Shown: one piece after another, positions 15,971 through 25,267 of the stretch
How the letters are laid out: each line of letters starts with the position of its first letter
How positions within the stretch are numbered: position 1 is the first letter of the stretch
NCBI GenBank assembly: GCA_036845225.1
Contig: DAIUEJ010000024.1
Coordinates: 1-40,713 of the forward strand
Source: FEN-680 sp036845225
Lineage (GTDB): Bacteria > Actinomycetota > Geothermincolia > Fen-727 > Anoxymicrobiaceae
DNA: 40,713 bases
Reading direction: 5' to 3'
Program-made: the position numbers and the translations under genes
Notes under the pieces: generated by a model
What the model saw: the letters and a program-made list of their open reading frames with translations, nothing else
What the model was told of the DNA's origin: nothing
Database searches by the model: none

Positions 15971-16004
15971 AATGCAAAAAGGTGCCTGGCACCATTTTGC
16001 ATTT
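15970..16004. repeat. Dispersed palindromic repeat family B, copy 1; possible bidirectional terminator
   Basis: AAATGCAAAA and TTTTGCATTT bound the core GGTGCCTGGCACC. Nearly the whole element is an inverted repeat. It fills the entire space between two convergent genes: its first base is the last base of one stop codon (15968-15970) and the other stop (16005-16007) follows immediately. A-tract and T-tract ends would let it end transcription both ways. Confidence 0.85.
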
Positions 16005-18569
16005 CTATTTAAGGGTGCTCAGTTTCGAGACCGACTCGTCGTAGAATCTCTTCCACTCAGGGCGGTCCTTGCAGAGGGACGCAGCATTGGCATAAGCGGT
16101 GCGGGCGTCCGCGGGCTTGCCAGTGCGCTCGAGGTCGCCCGCCATGTAGAACCAGGCATCTCCCCTGCCCGGGTCGGTGGCTACCGCGCGGCTGTAATCG
16201 GCGACCGCGGAGGCGAAGTCCTCCTTGCGGTCGAGCGCGTTCCCCTGCAGCACGAGGACCGAGGCGAGGACCTGGGGCTGGATGCCGGGGGCGGCGGCGG
16301 CCGCGTCCAACTGGAACATCGCACCCTCTATGTCGTTGTCCGCCAGCAGGTACTGGGCGAGCTGCAGCCTGGTCGCCGGATCGTTGGGGTTCTTCTCGAC
16401 CGCCTGCTTCAGGAGCTGGATCGCTTCGTTCTTCTGTCCCGACGCGTAAAGCGCATTCGCCAGCTTGATGCGGGCGGCCGGGTCGGTCGGATCGAGTTCG
16501 ACGGCCTTCCGGTACTCGTCCAGGGCCTCCTTCAGGCGCTGCATCCCGGTCAGCACGTCTCCCGCCAGGCTGTGGTATGCGCCCTCGGTCGGGCTCAGCG
16601 CCTCGGCCGCCTTGTACTCCGCAAGGGCCTGTGAGTTCTTGCCTTCGCTCGCGAACGCTTCGGCGAGCATCACGTGGTCTATGGCCGACAGCTTCGTCGT
16701 GGGTTTCAACTCGAGCGCCCTTTCCAGCTCGGTGGTCGCCTCGGCGGTAGCGCCGGTCGCCTGCAGCGCGAGCCCGAGCACCAGGTGCGCGGTCCACTCG
16801 GAAGGCGCCAGGCTCGCGGCGACCCGGGCCTCGGGCAGTGCCTGCGCCGCGCTGCCAGCCTCCAGGTATGCCCGCGCCAGCATCTGGTGGGCGCGCCAGT
16901 CGTTGATGTCGACGGAGGCCGCCTTGAAGAGCGCCGCGATGGCCGCGGCCGGCTCACCCGCGAGCATGTTCGCCTGCCCGAGGTTCTCGAGGACGGCGGG
17001 CCGGTCCGGTGTCAGGTCTTGAGCCTTGGACCAGTCCGTGATCGCGCCTTTCAGGTCCCCGGACCCCTGGGCGACGGCTCCCAGGCCCTGAAAACCCGCC
17101 GCCATCTGGGCCTTGTCTTCGCTCTCGGCGAGGCTCTTGAAGGCGTTCTTTGCCTCGTCGTTCATCGCGGCCCTGGCATAGCGGCCGGCGATGTCCGACC
17201 TCACCCCGTAGTCGTCAGCGTTGGCATCGACGGCTTTCTTGAGGTAGGTGATGGAGCGGTCCAGGTTGCCCTGCAGGGAATAGATGTATGACAGCACCCG
17301 CATCGCCGGGATGTGGGACGGCTCGATGTCGAGCGCGTTGACGAGGTCGTCCCGCGCATCAGTGAGCTCGCCGCGCAACATCTTGACCGTGCCGAGCCCG
17401 GTGAGCGCGAGGTGGCTCTGGGGGTCGAGCTCGAGTGTGCCCTTGTACCATTTCTCGGCTTCGTCGAGGGCGCCGGCTCCCAGCGCGCTGTTCGCCTCGC
17501 CCAGCACTGCCTCCAGCGACGATCGGTCCGCGAGTCTGGCCTGGTCGTAATAGGTGGAAGCCTCGCTCCACTTTGCATCACGGAGCGCGGCCGTCCCGAG
17601 CCCCGCGAGAGCCTGCGCGAATCCCGGCTTCAGCTCCAGCGCTTTCTTGAAGTTTGTTACCGCGTCGGCCGTGTTGCCGGCGTCGATCTGCGCGCGCCCC
17701 AGGTTCACGTAAGACCAGGCGTCGGCCGGGTCCACGGATATCTTCGCGCGGGCGTCTTCCTCGGTCTTGTCGCGGGTCGCCTCGTTCCTGAAATATGGTC
17801 CCGACTGCAGCCCCACCAGGAATGCCAGCCCTCCGACGGGAGCCGACGCCTCGGCCTTTGCCGGCTTCGACGGGCTCTTGCCTTGCTCGCAGACCGTCTG
17901 GCTGCCGGCGTCCAGCCTGACGCTCGAGCCTCCCCCTTCGACTTTGACCGAGCCCGCCTCCGCGGTCACAGTAGTAGGCCCGGCCGGCGCCACAGCCACC
18001 CCGAAGTAACAGGTGCCGCTCTTGGCCCCTACCCTTGACGAGGTAGCTTTGACGGCGGGTGTCGTCACCCGTGCCGTCTTGCCCTGCGGAACGTCCAGCC
18101 AGACCTCACCGCGCTCGACATCCACGGTTGTGAGGCTCGCCGGGCCTTTGACCACGCTGAAGTCTGACATCTCGCCGGCGCGGAGCGTCCCGCCGGCCGA
18201 AAGGCCCAGGATGATACCGCCGCCCATCCCGTTTCTGACCGTGTCTCCATAGAAGACCACCGAACCCGGCGCCCCGGGCAGCCAGTAGTCGGCGCCTTGC
18301 GGGCGGATGTCGAAACGGCCTGGCGACTCGAGGACTACCGCCGCGACGGCGTAGGACTTCTCTTTAGCCCTTGCACGCGTCGTGCCGCACGAGGAAACCA
18401 CCACCGCGACGAGGGCAAGTGCAATTGCTACCGCGGCCGGCGCGGCAAGCGTGCCTCTTCTATTCTTCGAACGGGCGCGCTGCGCCACCTGATTGTTTGA
18501 ACGGGTCACGCAGTATTCTTCTTCAGACGAAGAATGCGACCCTTGTAACTTCGTAGGCGCAATAACCAT
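16005..18569 (-). CDS. Membrane-anchored FecR-TPR repeat lipoprotein
   Basis: The 854-residue protein has an N-terminal hydrophobic segment (about 43-60) ending in VVVSSCGTT, a plausible lipobox. A FecR-like beta domain follows (about 70-235) with FYGDTVRNGMGGGIIL, VERGEVWLDVP and TAEAGSVKVEGG. From about residue 275 to the end run some 15 tetratricopeptide repeats, for example AWSYVNLGRAQIDAGNTADAV and ALDEYRKAVELDPTDP. It is likely an extracytoplasmic scaffold. The long basic N-terminus before the anchor makes the start uncertain; a GTG at codon 21 is an alternative. It is divergent from apbE. Confidence 0.85.
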   Translation of the reverse strand: MVIAPTKLQGSHSSSEEEYCVTRSNNQVAQRARSKNRRGTLAAPAAVAIALALVAVVVSSCGTTRARAKEKSYAVAAVVLESPGRFDIRPQGADYWLPGAPGSVVFYGDTVRNGMGGGIILGLSAGGTLRAGEMSDFSVVKGPASLTTVDVERGEVWLDVPQGKTARVTTPAVKATSSRVGAKSGTCYFGVAVAPAGPTTVTAEAGSVKVEGGGSSVRLDAGSQTVCEQGKSPSKPAKAEASAPVGGLAFLVGLQSGPYFRNEATRDKTEEDARAKISVDPADAWSYVNLGRAQIDAGNTADAVTNFKKALELKPGFAQALAGLGTAALRDAKWSEASTYYDQARLADRSSLEAVLGEANSALGAGALDEAEKWYKGTLELDPQSHLALTGLGTVKMLRGELTDARDDLVNALDIEPSHIPAMRVLSYIYSLQGNLDRSITYLKKAVDANADDYGVRSDIAGRYARAAMNDEAKNAFKSLAESEDKAQMAAGFQGLGAVAQGSGDLKGAITDWSKAQDLTPDRPAVLENLGQANMLAGEPAAAIAALFKAASVDINDWRAHQMLARAYLEAGSAAQALPEARVAASLAPSEWTAHLVLGLALQATGATAEATTELERALELKPTTKLSAIDHVMLAEAFASEGKNSQALAEYKAAEALSPTEGAYHSLAGDVLTGMQRLKEALDEYRKAVELDPTDPAARIKLANALYASGQKNEAIQLLKQAVEKNPNDPATRLQLAQYLLADNDIEGAMFQLDAAAAAPGIQPQVLASVLVLQGNALDRKEDFASAVADYSRAVATDPGRGDAWFYMAGDLERTGKPADARTAYANAASLCKDRPEWKRFYDESVSKLSTLK

Positions 18570-18645
18570 CTAACAGGCGGAGGCATTGCTCTCACTCAAC
18601 GAGCGCTCTGTTTCTCTGCGGTATACTGTGCGAGGTCAAAACGTT

Positions 18646-19713
18646 ATGAAGAAGTCAAAAAAGCTGCTGAACCTGATATTGATATCGCTGCTCGCGGTCG
18701 GCGCGGTCGTGCTGGTAGTCTGGCTCGCCTCGCGTGAGGGTGGATACAGCGAGCCCAGGGGCACGTTCCATTCCCCCACTCTCTACGCGATGGACACCAC
18801 CCTCGACTTCACGCTCCAGGGCCGCGACGGCAAACTGGCCAAGCAGGACGTGGACGCCGCGGTGGCCCTGATACACCGGATCGAGGCGGAGACCTCCCGC
18901 TTCAAGTCGGGCAGCGACGTCGAGAAGGTCAACGCGCAGGCGGGGGTCGCTCCCGTCAAGGTCAACGACTCCACTTTCGACATCATCAAGACCTCGCTCG
19001 ACTACTCGAAGCAGAGCGGCGGCGCCTTCGACATCACGGTGGCCCCCCTGGTCAAGCTCTGGGGCTTCTATGACCAGAAGTACCGCGTTCCTTCCCCTGA
19101 GGAAGTGGCGGCCGCCAGGTCCCTGGTAGACTACCGCAAGGTTCTCCTTGACGAGAACAACAAGACCGTTATGCTCGCGGACAAAGGCATGGAGCTCGAC
19201 CTCGGCGGAGTCGCCAAGGGCTACGCGGTCGGAGAAGCCTACAGCCTCATGAAGAGCCGTGGGGTGCAGCACGCGCTCATCAACTTCGGCGGGGCGATCG
19301 GCGCCCTCGGGAAGCGCGTCGACGGCTCCGACTGGATCATCGGGATCAAGGACCCGCGAGGACAAGGAGGCGAGCTCCTCGGCGAGCTCAAGGTCTCGGA
19401 CGGTTTCGTATCCACTTCCGGCGACTACGAGCGGTTCTTCATCAAGAACGGCAAGCGGTACTTCCATATCTTCGACCCGGCGACAGGGTACAACCCTGCC
19501 AACGCCATGAGCACGACGGTCGTCGGGCCCTCGGGGATGCTGGTTGACGTGCTCTCGAAGATCATAGTCATGGGGCCTCTGCGCGGCATCGAGTTCATGA
19601 AGACCCACCCGGAGTACCAGGGCCTGTTCATCGACGGCTCGGGCAACATCACTTATACACCGCAGATGAAGAGCAAGTACGTCATAGAGATCAAGGACAA
19701 AGTCGGAATCTGA
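18646..19713 (+). CDS. apbE: FAD:protein FMN transferase ApbE
   Basis: The enzyme attaches FMN to Thr/Ser of target proteins such as RnfG and RnfD. Its 355 residues begin with a membrane anchor (about 8-28). Family motifs follow: AMDTTLDFTL, LGGVAKGYAVG, INFGGAIGALG, VSTSGDYERFF, YFHIFDPATGY and DVLSKIIVMG with the metal-binding Asp. The ATG at 18646 (MKKSKK) is preferred over an upstream TTG/CTC-rich extension; GAGGT lies upstream and TATACT at 18622 is a possible -10. It converges on the rnf operon, whose RnfG and RnfD are its expected substrates. Confidence 0.93.
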   Translation: MKKSKKLLNLILISLLAVGAVVLVVWLASREGGYSEPRGTFHSPTLYAMDTTLDFTLQGRDGKLAKQDVDAAVALIHRIEAETSRFKSGSDVEKVNAQAGVAPVKVNDSTFDIIKTSLDYSKQSGGAFDITVAPLVKLWGFYDQKYRVPSPEEVAAARSLVDYRKVLLDENNKTVMLADKGMELDLGGVAKGYAVGEAYSLMKSRGVQHALINFGGAIGALGKRVDGSDWIIGIKDPRGQGGELLGELKVSDGFVSTSGDYERFFIKNGKRYFHIFDPATGYNPANAMSTTVVGPSGMLVDVLSKIIVMGPLRGIEFMKTHPEYQGLFIDGSGNITYTPQMKSKYVIEIKDKVGI

Positions 19714-19738
19714 CGCGGCGTCGAACGCGCTGTGAGTC

Positions 19739-19756
19739 GGGCCGCAATGCGGGCCC
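19739..19756. terminator. Hairpin between convergent apbE and rnfB
   Basis: GGGCCGC pairs with GCGGGCCC around a short AAT loop, with one bulged base. It sits in the 61-base space between the two converging genes. There is no T-tract, so intrinsic termination is uncertain. Confidence 0.3.
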
Positions 19757-19774
19757 CTGCCGGACATCACTCCA

Positions 19775-20614
19775 TCAGACGGACGCGGCGACCTTCTCGC
19801 GCTTGCGCCGGGTGGGCACCACCCGGACGATCACGTTTGTCGGGCACACATCGATACATTTGCCACACTGCGTGCACTTCTCGTAGTCGATCCAGGCGCG
19901 GTTCTGGTCCATGTAGATGGCGTCGAAGTCACAGGCTTTCACGCACTTCTGGCATGCCGTGCAGCAGACGGAGCAGACCCGGCGCGCCTTGGAGCCCTTG
20001 TCCCTGCTGTTGCAGACGACCAGGACCTCCTGGTCGCGCGGGACCACCTGGATCAGGTGCCGCGGGCAGGCATCGACGCACAGGCCGCACCCGGTGCACT
20101 TCTCACGGTTGACCCATCTCCTGTGGTCCTCGTCGATGACGATCGCGTTGACGGGACACACGTCCTTGCAGGTGCCCAGGCCAAGGCACCCGTACCGGCA
20201 GGCCTTGCCGCCGCCCGCGATGAGCTCCGCCGCGGCGCAAGAGGAGATGCCCTGGTACTTGGCCTTCGGTGAGGATTCGCCGAGGCCGCCCTTGCAGTGG
20301 ACCAGCGCGACACCCCTCTCCCGCTGCTTTGGCTCGACACCCATAACGCGCGCGACCGCCTCGACGGCGCTATTGCCGCCGGCCACGCAGACGTCGACCG
20401 CCGCGTCACCCTTGAGCACCGCGTTGCAGGCGGCCTCGCAGCCGGGGTAGCCGCAGGCGCCGCAGTTGGTACCGAGCACAGCCTCCAGCAGCTCGTCGAG
20501 CCGGGGGTCGGTCTTGACCTTGAACTTCTCGGCGGCGACGGCCAGAAGCACCCCGAACAGGAGCGCGAGCGCCCCGAGAGCTATTGCGGCTTTCCAGACC
20601 AGGGACCAGTCCAA
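19775..20614 (-). CDS. rnfB: Rnf complex iron-sulfur subunit RnfB
   Basis: The 279-residue protein starts with a membrane helix (about 7-28). The Fe-S domain CGACGYPGCEAACNA with a later Cys follows, then four ferredoxin-type clusters: CKDVCPVNA, CTGCGLCVDACP, CTACQKCVKAC and CTQCGKCIDVCP. It is the ferredoxin-facing subunit of the ion-translocating ferredoxin:NAD+ oxidoreductase. It is last in rnfCDGEAB and 12 bases after rnfA. Confidence 0.95.
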   Translation of the reverse strand: MDWSLVWKAAIALGALALLFGVLLAVAAEKFKVKTDPRLDELLEAVLGTNCGACGYPGCEAACNAVLKGDAAVDVCVAGGNSAVEAVARVMGVEPKQRERGVALVHCKGGLGESSPKAKYQGISSCAAAELIAGGGKACRYGCLGLGTCKDVCPVNAIVIDEDHRRWVNREKCTGCGLCVDACPRHLIQVVPRDQEVLVVCNSRDKGSKARRVCSVCCTACQKCVKACDFDAIYMDQNRAWIDYEKCTQCGKCIDVCPTNVIVRVVPTRRKREKVAASV

Positions 20615-20626
20615 TTCTTTACTCTC

Positions 20627-21247
20627 CTACAATCCGAGCAGGTTTGCGAACCCCATGAACGCCAGCGACATGAGCGCCGCGATCATGAACGCGATCGGGG
20701 CGCCCTTGAACGCGTGCGGTATCGGCGCCGTCTCGAGCCTCTCGCGGATGCACGCGAAGATTATCAGCACGAGCCCGAAGCCAAGGGCCACACCAATTGT
20801 ATATATCAGGGTTTCCGGGAGTGAGAAATGATATGCGACATTGAGCTTCAGGAAGCCGGGCTTGACCGATTCGGTGGCCGCGGCGAGCACCGCGCAGTTG
20901 GTGGTGATGAGGGGCAGGTAGATGCCCATCGCGCGGTAGAGCGGCGGGCTGGTCTTCTTGATGACCATCTCCGTGAACTGCACGAGCGACGCGATGATGA
21001 GGATGAAGACGGGGATGTACAGGAACTCACCGACGTGCAGCGGCACCAGGATGTAGTTCCAGGCCACCCATGAAGCCGAACTCGCCATGGTCATGACGAA
21101 CAGCACCGACATCGCCATCCCGATGGATGTCTCGACCTGGGTGGAGACACCGATCAGCGGGCACAGTGCGATGAACCTGATGAGCAGGATGTTGTAGATG
21201 AGCAGAGAGCCCAGGAATATAAGGAAATACCTGTATATCTCGCTCAT
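20627..21247 (-). CDS. rnfA: Rnf complex membrane subunit RnfA
   Basis: The 206-residue protein has six transmembrane helices and family motifs including GVSTQVETSIGMAM and YLPLITTNCAVL, the latter holding one of the Cys proposed to bind the intramembrane Fe-S centre shared with RnfE; the other is in IALCPLIGV. The start overlaps the rnfE stop by four bases (ATGA). Confidence 0.95.
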   Translation of the reverse strand: MSEIYRYFLIFLGSLLIYNILLIRFIALCPLIGVSTQVETSIGMAMSVLFVMTMASSASWVAWNYILVPLHVGEFLYIPVFILIIASLVQFTEMVIKKTSPPLYRAMGIYLPLITTNCAVLAAATESVKPGFLKLNVAYHFSLPETLIYTIGVALGFGLVLIIFACIRERLETAPIPHAFKGAPIAFMIAALMSLAFMGFANLLGL

Positions 21248-21864
21248 GCTTCCTTCTTCCTCATCTTGTAGCGGTTCAAAAGCGCCATCAGGCAGGCGAA
21301 AGTAAGGAACGCCCCCGGGAACAGGATGAATATGGTGGGCGGGTTGAAGTGCGGTATCGTGAACAGGGTCTTGTTGAACAGGACTATCTTGCCGGTGCCG
21401 AGCGTCTCACGGATGATCCCCATGATGAGCAGCACGCAGGTGTACCCGGCGCCCATCCCCAGGCCGTCGAGGAAGGAGTGCCAGACCGTGTGCCGGTAGG
21501 CGTAGCCCTCGGCGCGAGCCAGGATGATGCAGTTGACCACGATCAGCGGAATCCAGACCCCGAGCCGGGAGTACGCCACGGGGAAATACGCCTTCATGCT
21601 CAGGTCGACGATGGTGACGAAAGAGGCGATGACCACGATGAATATCGGGATGCGGATCTGGTCGGGCGTGTACTTCCTGATCGAAGCGATGATCACGTTC
21701 GAGCAGACCAGCACGAAGGTCACCGCGATACCCATGAAGATGCCGTTCTCCACACGGTTGCTGATGGCGAGGGAAGAACAGAGGCCGACCATGAGCACCA
21801 TCAGCGGGTTCTCGAGAATGAAACCTTTACTGAATTCCTTCCAACCAGTCGTGGTCTCTTCCAA
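21244..21864 (-). CDS. rnfE: Rnf complex membrane subunit RnfE
   Basis: The 206-residue, six-helix protein has ENPLMVLMVGLCSSLAISNRVENG and WIPLIVVNCIILARAE, the two Cys-bearing blocks that mirror RnfA. It has typical length. It lies nine bases after rnfG and overlaps rnfA by four. Confidence 0.95.
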   Translation of the reverse strand: MEETTTGWKEFSKGFILENPLMVLMVGLCSSLAISNRVENGIFMGIAVTFVLVCSNVIIASIRKYTPDQIRIPIFIVVIASFVTIVDLSMKAYFPVAYSRLGVWIPLIVVNCIILARAEGYAYRHTVWHSFLDGLGMGAGYTCVLLIMGIIRETLGTGKIVLFNKTLFTIPHFNPPTIFILFPGAFLTFACLMALLNRYKMRKKEA

Positions 21865-21873
21865 TTCCTCCCC

Positions 21874-22422
21874 CTACTGCTGAGACTTCGAGTAAGCCTT
21901 CAGCGCGGCTCTGACCTCACCCGTGACCGCTTTGCTGGTGATCGTCGCCGACGTTACCGCGTTGATGTCTTTTCCGACTTCAACCGGGTCCCGGGACGTC
22001 TTACCCTTGTATTGATTGAAGAACCCCGGTTCCAGCGCCTTCGAGCCCAGGCCGATGGTCTCTTTGTTCGACACGGTCGCGATTCCCGCGACCTTGCCGT
22101 CCCTGCCTATGCCGATCGCAAGGACGAGGGGCCCGCCGTAGCCCTTCATGTTTATCAGGAATATCGTGCCCTTGTCGCTTGTGTAGACCTTCTGCACATC
22201 CGGCACCGCTTTCTTCGCCCTGGCCAGGTAGGCGGTGTCCACCTTCAGCTCGGCTGCCGCCTTGACGCCCGGCAGCGCCGCGACCGCCGCCTTCGCCTCC
22301 GAGAGCCTGTCCTCCTCTGCGATCTTCTTCTGGGTGACCACGTACGTGAGCCCCAGCCCCAGGGCAGCGATCAGCCCGACCACCAGCAGCGTTATTCCCA
22401 GGCGGAGGACCTCCTGCCTCAT
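21874..22422 (-). CDS. rnfG: Rnf complex flavoprotein subunit RnfG
   Basis: The 182-residue protein has one N-terminal membrane helix (about 8-30) and an extracytoplasmic FMN-binding domain. The flavinylation site is in NAVTSATITSKAVTGEV, where the second Thr of the S-A-T-x-T/S motif would carry FMN added by ApbE. It overlaps rnfD by four bases. Confidence 0.93.
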   Translation of the reverse strand: MRQEVLRLGITLLVVGLIAALGLGLTYVVTQKKIAEEDRLSEAKAAVAALPGVKAAAELKVDTAYLARAKKAVPDVQKVYTSDKGTIFLINMKGYGGPLVLAIGIGRDGKVAGIATVSNKETIGLGSKALEPGFFNQYKGKTSRDPVEVGKDINAVTSATITSKAVTGEVRAALKAYSKSQQ

Positions 22423-23534
22423 GCCGCCGCCCCCGCTTCCGCCTCAGGCGCCTTGCCGTTGGCTTCCTTCTCGGTCTTCTTCTCATGACGCTTGTGCCCG
22501 TAGGGGCGCGGCCTGAGGTAGCGGTCGATCAGCGGGGTGAGCCCGTTCATGAGGAGGATCGCGAACATCACGCCTTCGGGAAGGCTCGAATAGAACCGGA
22601 TGATCGTTGTGACAATGCCGCAGCCGAGCGCGAAGACCACCTTTCCCCAGGCGGTCATCGGGTTGGTCACATAATCGGTAGCCATGAAACACGCCCCGAA
22701 CAAGAGGCCGCCCGATAGCATCGCGAATATCGGGTTCATCCCGAGGATCCAGGAGAGCACCATCACGGTCCCCACGTAGACCACGGGAATCCTCCAGTCA
22801 ACGAGCCCGCGTATCAGCAGGATCACCAGCCCGACCAGGATCAGGAGCGCCGAGACTTCGCCTATCTGTCCCCAGGGATTGCCGAAGAACAGGGGTTTCA
22901 AGTACTTGGTCCCCGATATCGCAAGTTCATGTTTTCGCACCTGCGATAAGGCTGTCAGCGGGGTCGCCTTGGTGATGGTGTCGATCGCTTTGATGGTCGC
23001 GGTGTTGACCACCGCTGCCTGCGGGTGGACCAGGTAAGAAGTCGTCATGTACTTGGCCCAGGACACGAAGAGCACCGCGCGCCCGACGAGAGCCGGGTTG
23101 AAGATGTTGTGTCCCAGGCCGCCGAAGACGTGCTTGCCCAGGAGCATCGCGACGATGCCGCCGATGAGTGGCATCCAGAACGGGAGCCTCGGCGGGAGGG
23201 TCAGGCCGAGGAGGAGCCCGGTCACGACGGCGCTCAGGTCGAACACGGTTATCGGCATGTGTCGAATCCGCTGCACGATCGCCTCTGTCCCGACAGTGCC
23301 GATGATGCTCATGGCGACGACCACGAATGCCGCCCAGCCGCCGATGTAAATGCCGTAGATGGTGAGCGGCATGACCGCGATGATCAGCCAGCCCATTATC
23401 CCGGCCGTGGTCTCGTGCGCCCTTATATGTGGTGAGGCGCCGATGACGAAGAGCTCCTCCGGAGGCGGCGCCTTCTTCGGCTTCTTCTCTTCGGCGGCTT
23501 CCTCGGGAGCCGGCTCTGGTTCGACGTCAGGCAT
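22419..23534 (-). CDS. rnfD: Rnf complex membrane subunit RnfD
   Basis: The 371-residue protein has about nine membrane helices. GGLGHNIFNPALVGRAVLF is a strong family block, and TKATPLTALSQV is the region of the covalent FMN Thr. Acidic/Pro-rich N-terminal and Lys/Glu/Ala-rich C-terminal tails extend beyond the usual core. It overlaps rnfC by eight bases. Confidence 0.94.
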   Translation of the reverse strand: MPDVEPEPAPEEAAEEKKPKKAPPPEELFVIGASPHIRAHETTAGIMGWLIIAVMPLTIYGIYIGGWAAFVVVAMSIIGTVGTEAIVQRIRHMPITVFDLSAVVTGLLLGLTLPPRLPFWMPLIGGIVAMLLGKHVFGGLGHNIFNPALVGRAVLFVSWAKYMTTSYLVHPQAAVVNTATIKAIDTITKATPLTALSQVRKHELAISGTKYLKPLFFGNPWGQIGEVSALLILVGLVILLIRGLVDWRIPVVYVGTVMVLSWILGMNPIFAMLSGGLLFGACFMATDYVTNPMTAWGKVVFALGCGIVTTIIRFYSSLPEGVMFAILLMNGLTPLIDRYLRPRPYGHKRHEKKTEKEANGKAPEAEAGAAA

Positions 23535-24957
23535 TGGCTTGCTCTTCTTCGGTGTCTTCCTCGTCTTCGGTATCTTCCTCAGGCCCGGGAGCGCCGTTCG
23601 CCGAGGCCAGGCTCTCCATCCTGGACTTCCGGTGCGCCAGGCCGCCCTTGCCGACCTTGATCAGCTGGACCAGGGAATTCTTAGTAGGACAGATATACGC
23701 GCACGACCCGCACTCGGTGCAGTCCTCTATCTTGAGCGGCTCCAATTGCTCCCACATCCCGGCGTCCGAGTACGCGCCCATCAGGTAAGGTATGAGGTTC
23801 ATGGGGCACCGGCGCACGCACCGGCCGCACCGGATGCAGGTGAAGTGCGGCGGCTCGTTCTTGAAGTAAGTCTCCCCCCGCAGCACGATTATGCCCGTGG
23901 TGCTCTTGATGACCGGGACATCGATCGTGTACTGCGCCAGGCCCATCATCGGGCCCCCGATGATGACCTTTCCCCTCTCGCCCACGAAGCCACCGCAATA
24001 TTCGATGACGTCCCGGACCCGGGTCCCCAGCTTCACCCGCAGGTTCGCGCGTCCCGCGACGCCGTCGCCATCCACTGTCAGCACCCGGTCGACCATCGGC
24101 ATGCCGGTCGAGAGGCTCTCGTGGATCTGGGCCGCGGTGCCGACGTTGTTCACCATCATGCCGACGTCCAGCGGCAGGCCGCCGCACGGCACTTCCTTGC
24201 CCGTGATCGTCTTGATGAGGGTCTTCTCGGCGCCGGTGGGGTAGCGGCACGGGAGCGGTACGACTTGTATGTCCCACGGCTTGCCCGCCTCGCGCAGCGC
24301 GTCGATGGCGTCGTCCCGGTTGTGCTCGACGCCGACCATCAGCTTCTCGGCGCCCACGGCCTTCTGGATGATGAGCCCGCCCTTGATGATGTCCAGAGGT
24401 TTCTCGATCATCAAACGGTAGTCGCCGCTCAGGTGGGGCTCGCACTCGGAGCCGTTGAGGATGACCGTCGACACCGGCTCGTCGGCCGGAGGGTTGAGTT
24501 TCACGTGAGTGGGAAAGGCGCCGCCGCCAAGGCCGACTATGCCCGCCTCCCTGACCCGCGCGCGGATCTCTTCGGGGGAGAGCGTCAAAGGGTCATCCAT
24601 CGCGATCAGTCCCTCGAAGGGAGTGTCCTGCTTGTCGGACTTGACCTTTATCGCTCGGCTGCCGCTGCCCTTGGGGTGCGGGTACTTGAGGATAGCCTCG
24701 ACCTCGCCCGAGACGCTCGAGTGGATCGGAGCGGAGACGTATTCAGAGGAGTCGCCTATCTTCTGTCCGCGAAGAACGCGCTCCCCCACCTCCACGATGG
24801 GCTCGCATGTGGCTCCCACACTCTGTTCCAGTGGGATCACCACGGATTCCTCGGCAGGGCCGGGGAAGATCTTCATGGAGGTGGTCTGCTTTCGGGCTGG
24901 AGGATGAACTCCGTCTTTCACGAAGAACCGATGGCTCATCCGCTGGGTCCATCCCAT
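23527..24957 (-). CDS. rnfC: Rnf complex NADH-binding subunit RnfC
   Basis: The protein of about 476 residues from MGWTQRMSHRF has the VGLGGGAFPTHVKL nucleotide-binding segment, NGSECEPHLSGDYRLM and two 4Fe-4S motifs, CIRCGRCVRRCP and CTECGSCAYICP. The acidic tail is unusually rich in Glu and Asp. The ATG at 24957 follows GGGGGT; an earlier frame opening at 25071 reads as non-coding, and the ATG at 24939 is a second option. It is the first gene of the operon. Confidence 0.93.
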   Translation of the reverse strand: MGWTQRMSHRFFVKDGVHPPARKQTTSMKIFPGPAEESVVIPLEQSVGATCEPIVEVGERVLRGQKIGDSSEYVSAPIHSSVSGEVEAILKYPHPKGSGSRAIKVKSDKQDTPFEGLIAMDDPLTLSPEEIRARVREAGIVGLGGGAFPTHVKLNPPADEPVSTVILNGSECEPHLSGDYRLMIEKPLDIIKGGLIIQKAVGAEKLMVGVEHNRDDAIDALREAGKPWDIQVVPLPCRYPTGAEKTLIKTITGKEVPCGGLPLDVGMMVNNVGTAAQIHESLSTGMPMVDRVLTVDGDGVAGRANLRVKLGTRVRDVIEYCGGFVGERGKVIIGGPMMGLAQYTIDVPVIKSTTGIIVLRGETYFKNEPPHFTCIRCGRCVRRCPMNLIPYLMGAYSDAGMWEQLEPLKIEDCTECGSCAYICPTKNSLVQLIKVGKGGLAHRKSRMESLASANGAPGPEEDTEDEEDTEEEQANA

Positions 24958-25267
24958 TTGTAGACCCCCAAACCGGCACAAAAGGCCGTTATTACAGTAA
25001 AGAATGCCCGGGACGAAGTACCGCGGGCAAACCGTAGGTATACTATCAGACGTGAATGCAATATGAAACAAGTCAAGAGGATGATTAACATTCTGGAAAT
25101 AACTCTCGTTTGCCGCGGGGAGAACCGCACTCGGCTATCTCTAGGCACGGGAAGTCAGTTCATGGAATAACCAGGGGTCGAGGTCTTGTTCAGCGATTCA
25201 AGCGGGATTATCCTTTTCATGCTCGAAATAGATGTGAGACTTTTGTCGAGATCCGGGAGAGTGTCTG
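24958..25267. other. Divergent intergenic region between rnfC and the RseC-like gene
   Basis: This 310-base space holds no convincing gene. On the minus strand TATACC near 25038 with loose upstream hexamers could be the rnf promoter. On the plus strand TTGTTC and TTATCC about 16 bases apart (near 25190-25215) could serve the RseC-like gene. Neither is strong. The spacing fits a shared control region for both transcripts. Confidence 0.35.

Noticed and set aside
25071..25267. Small gene between rnfC and the RseC-like gene
   Set aside because: Short frames lack ribosome binding sites and coding-like composition; a control region is more likely.
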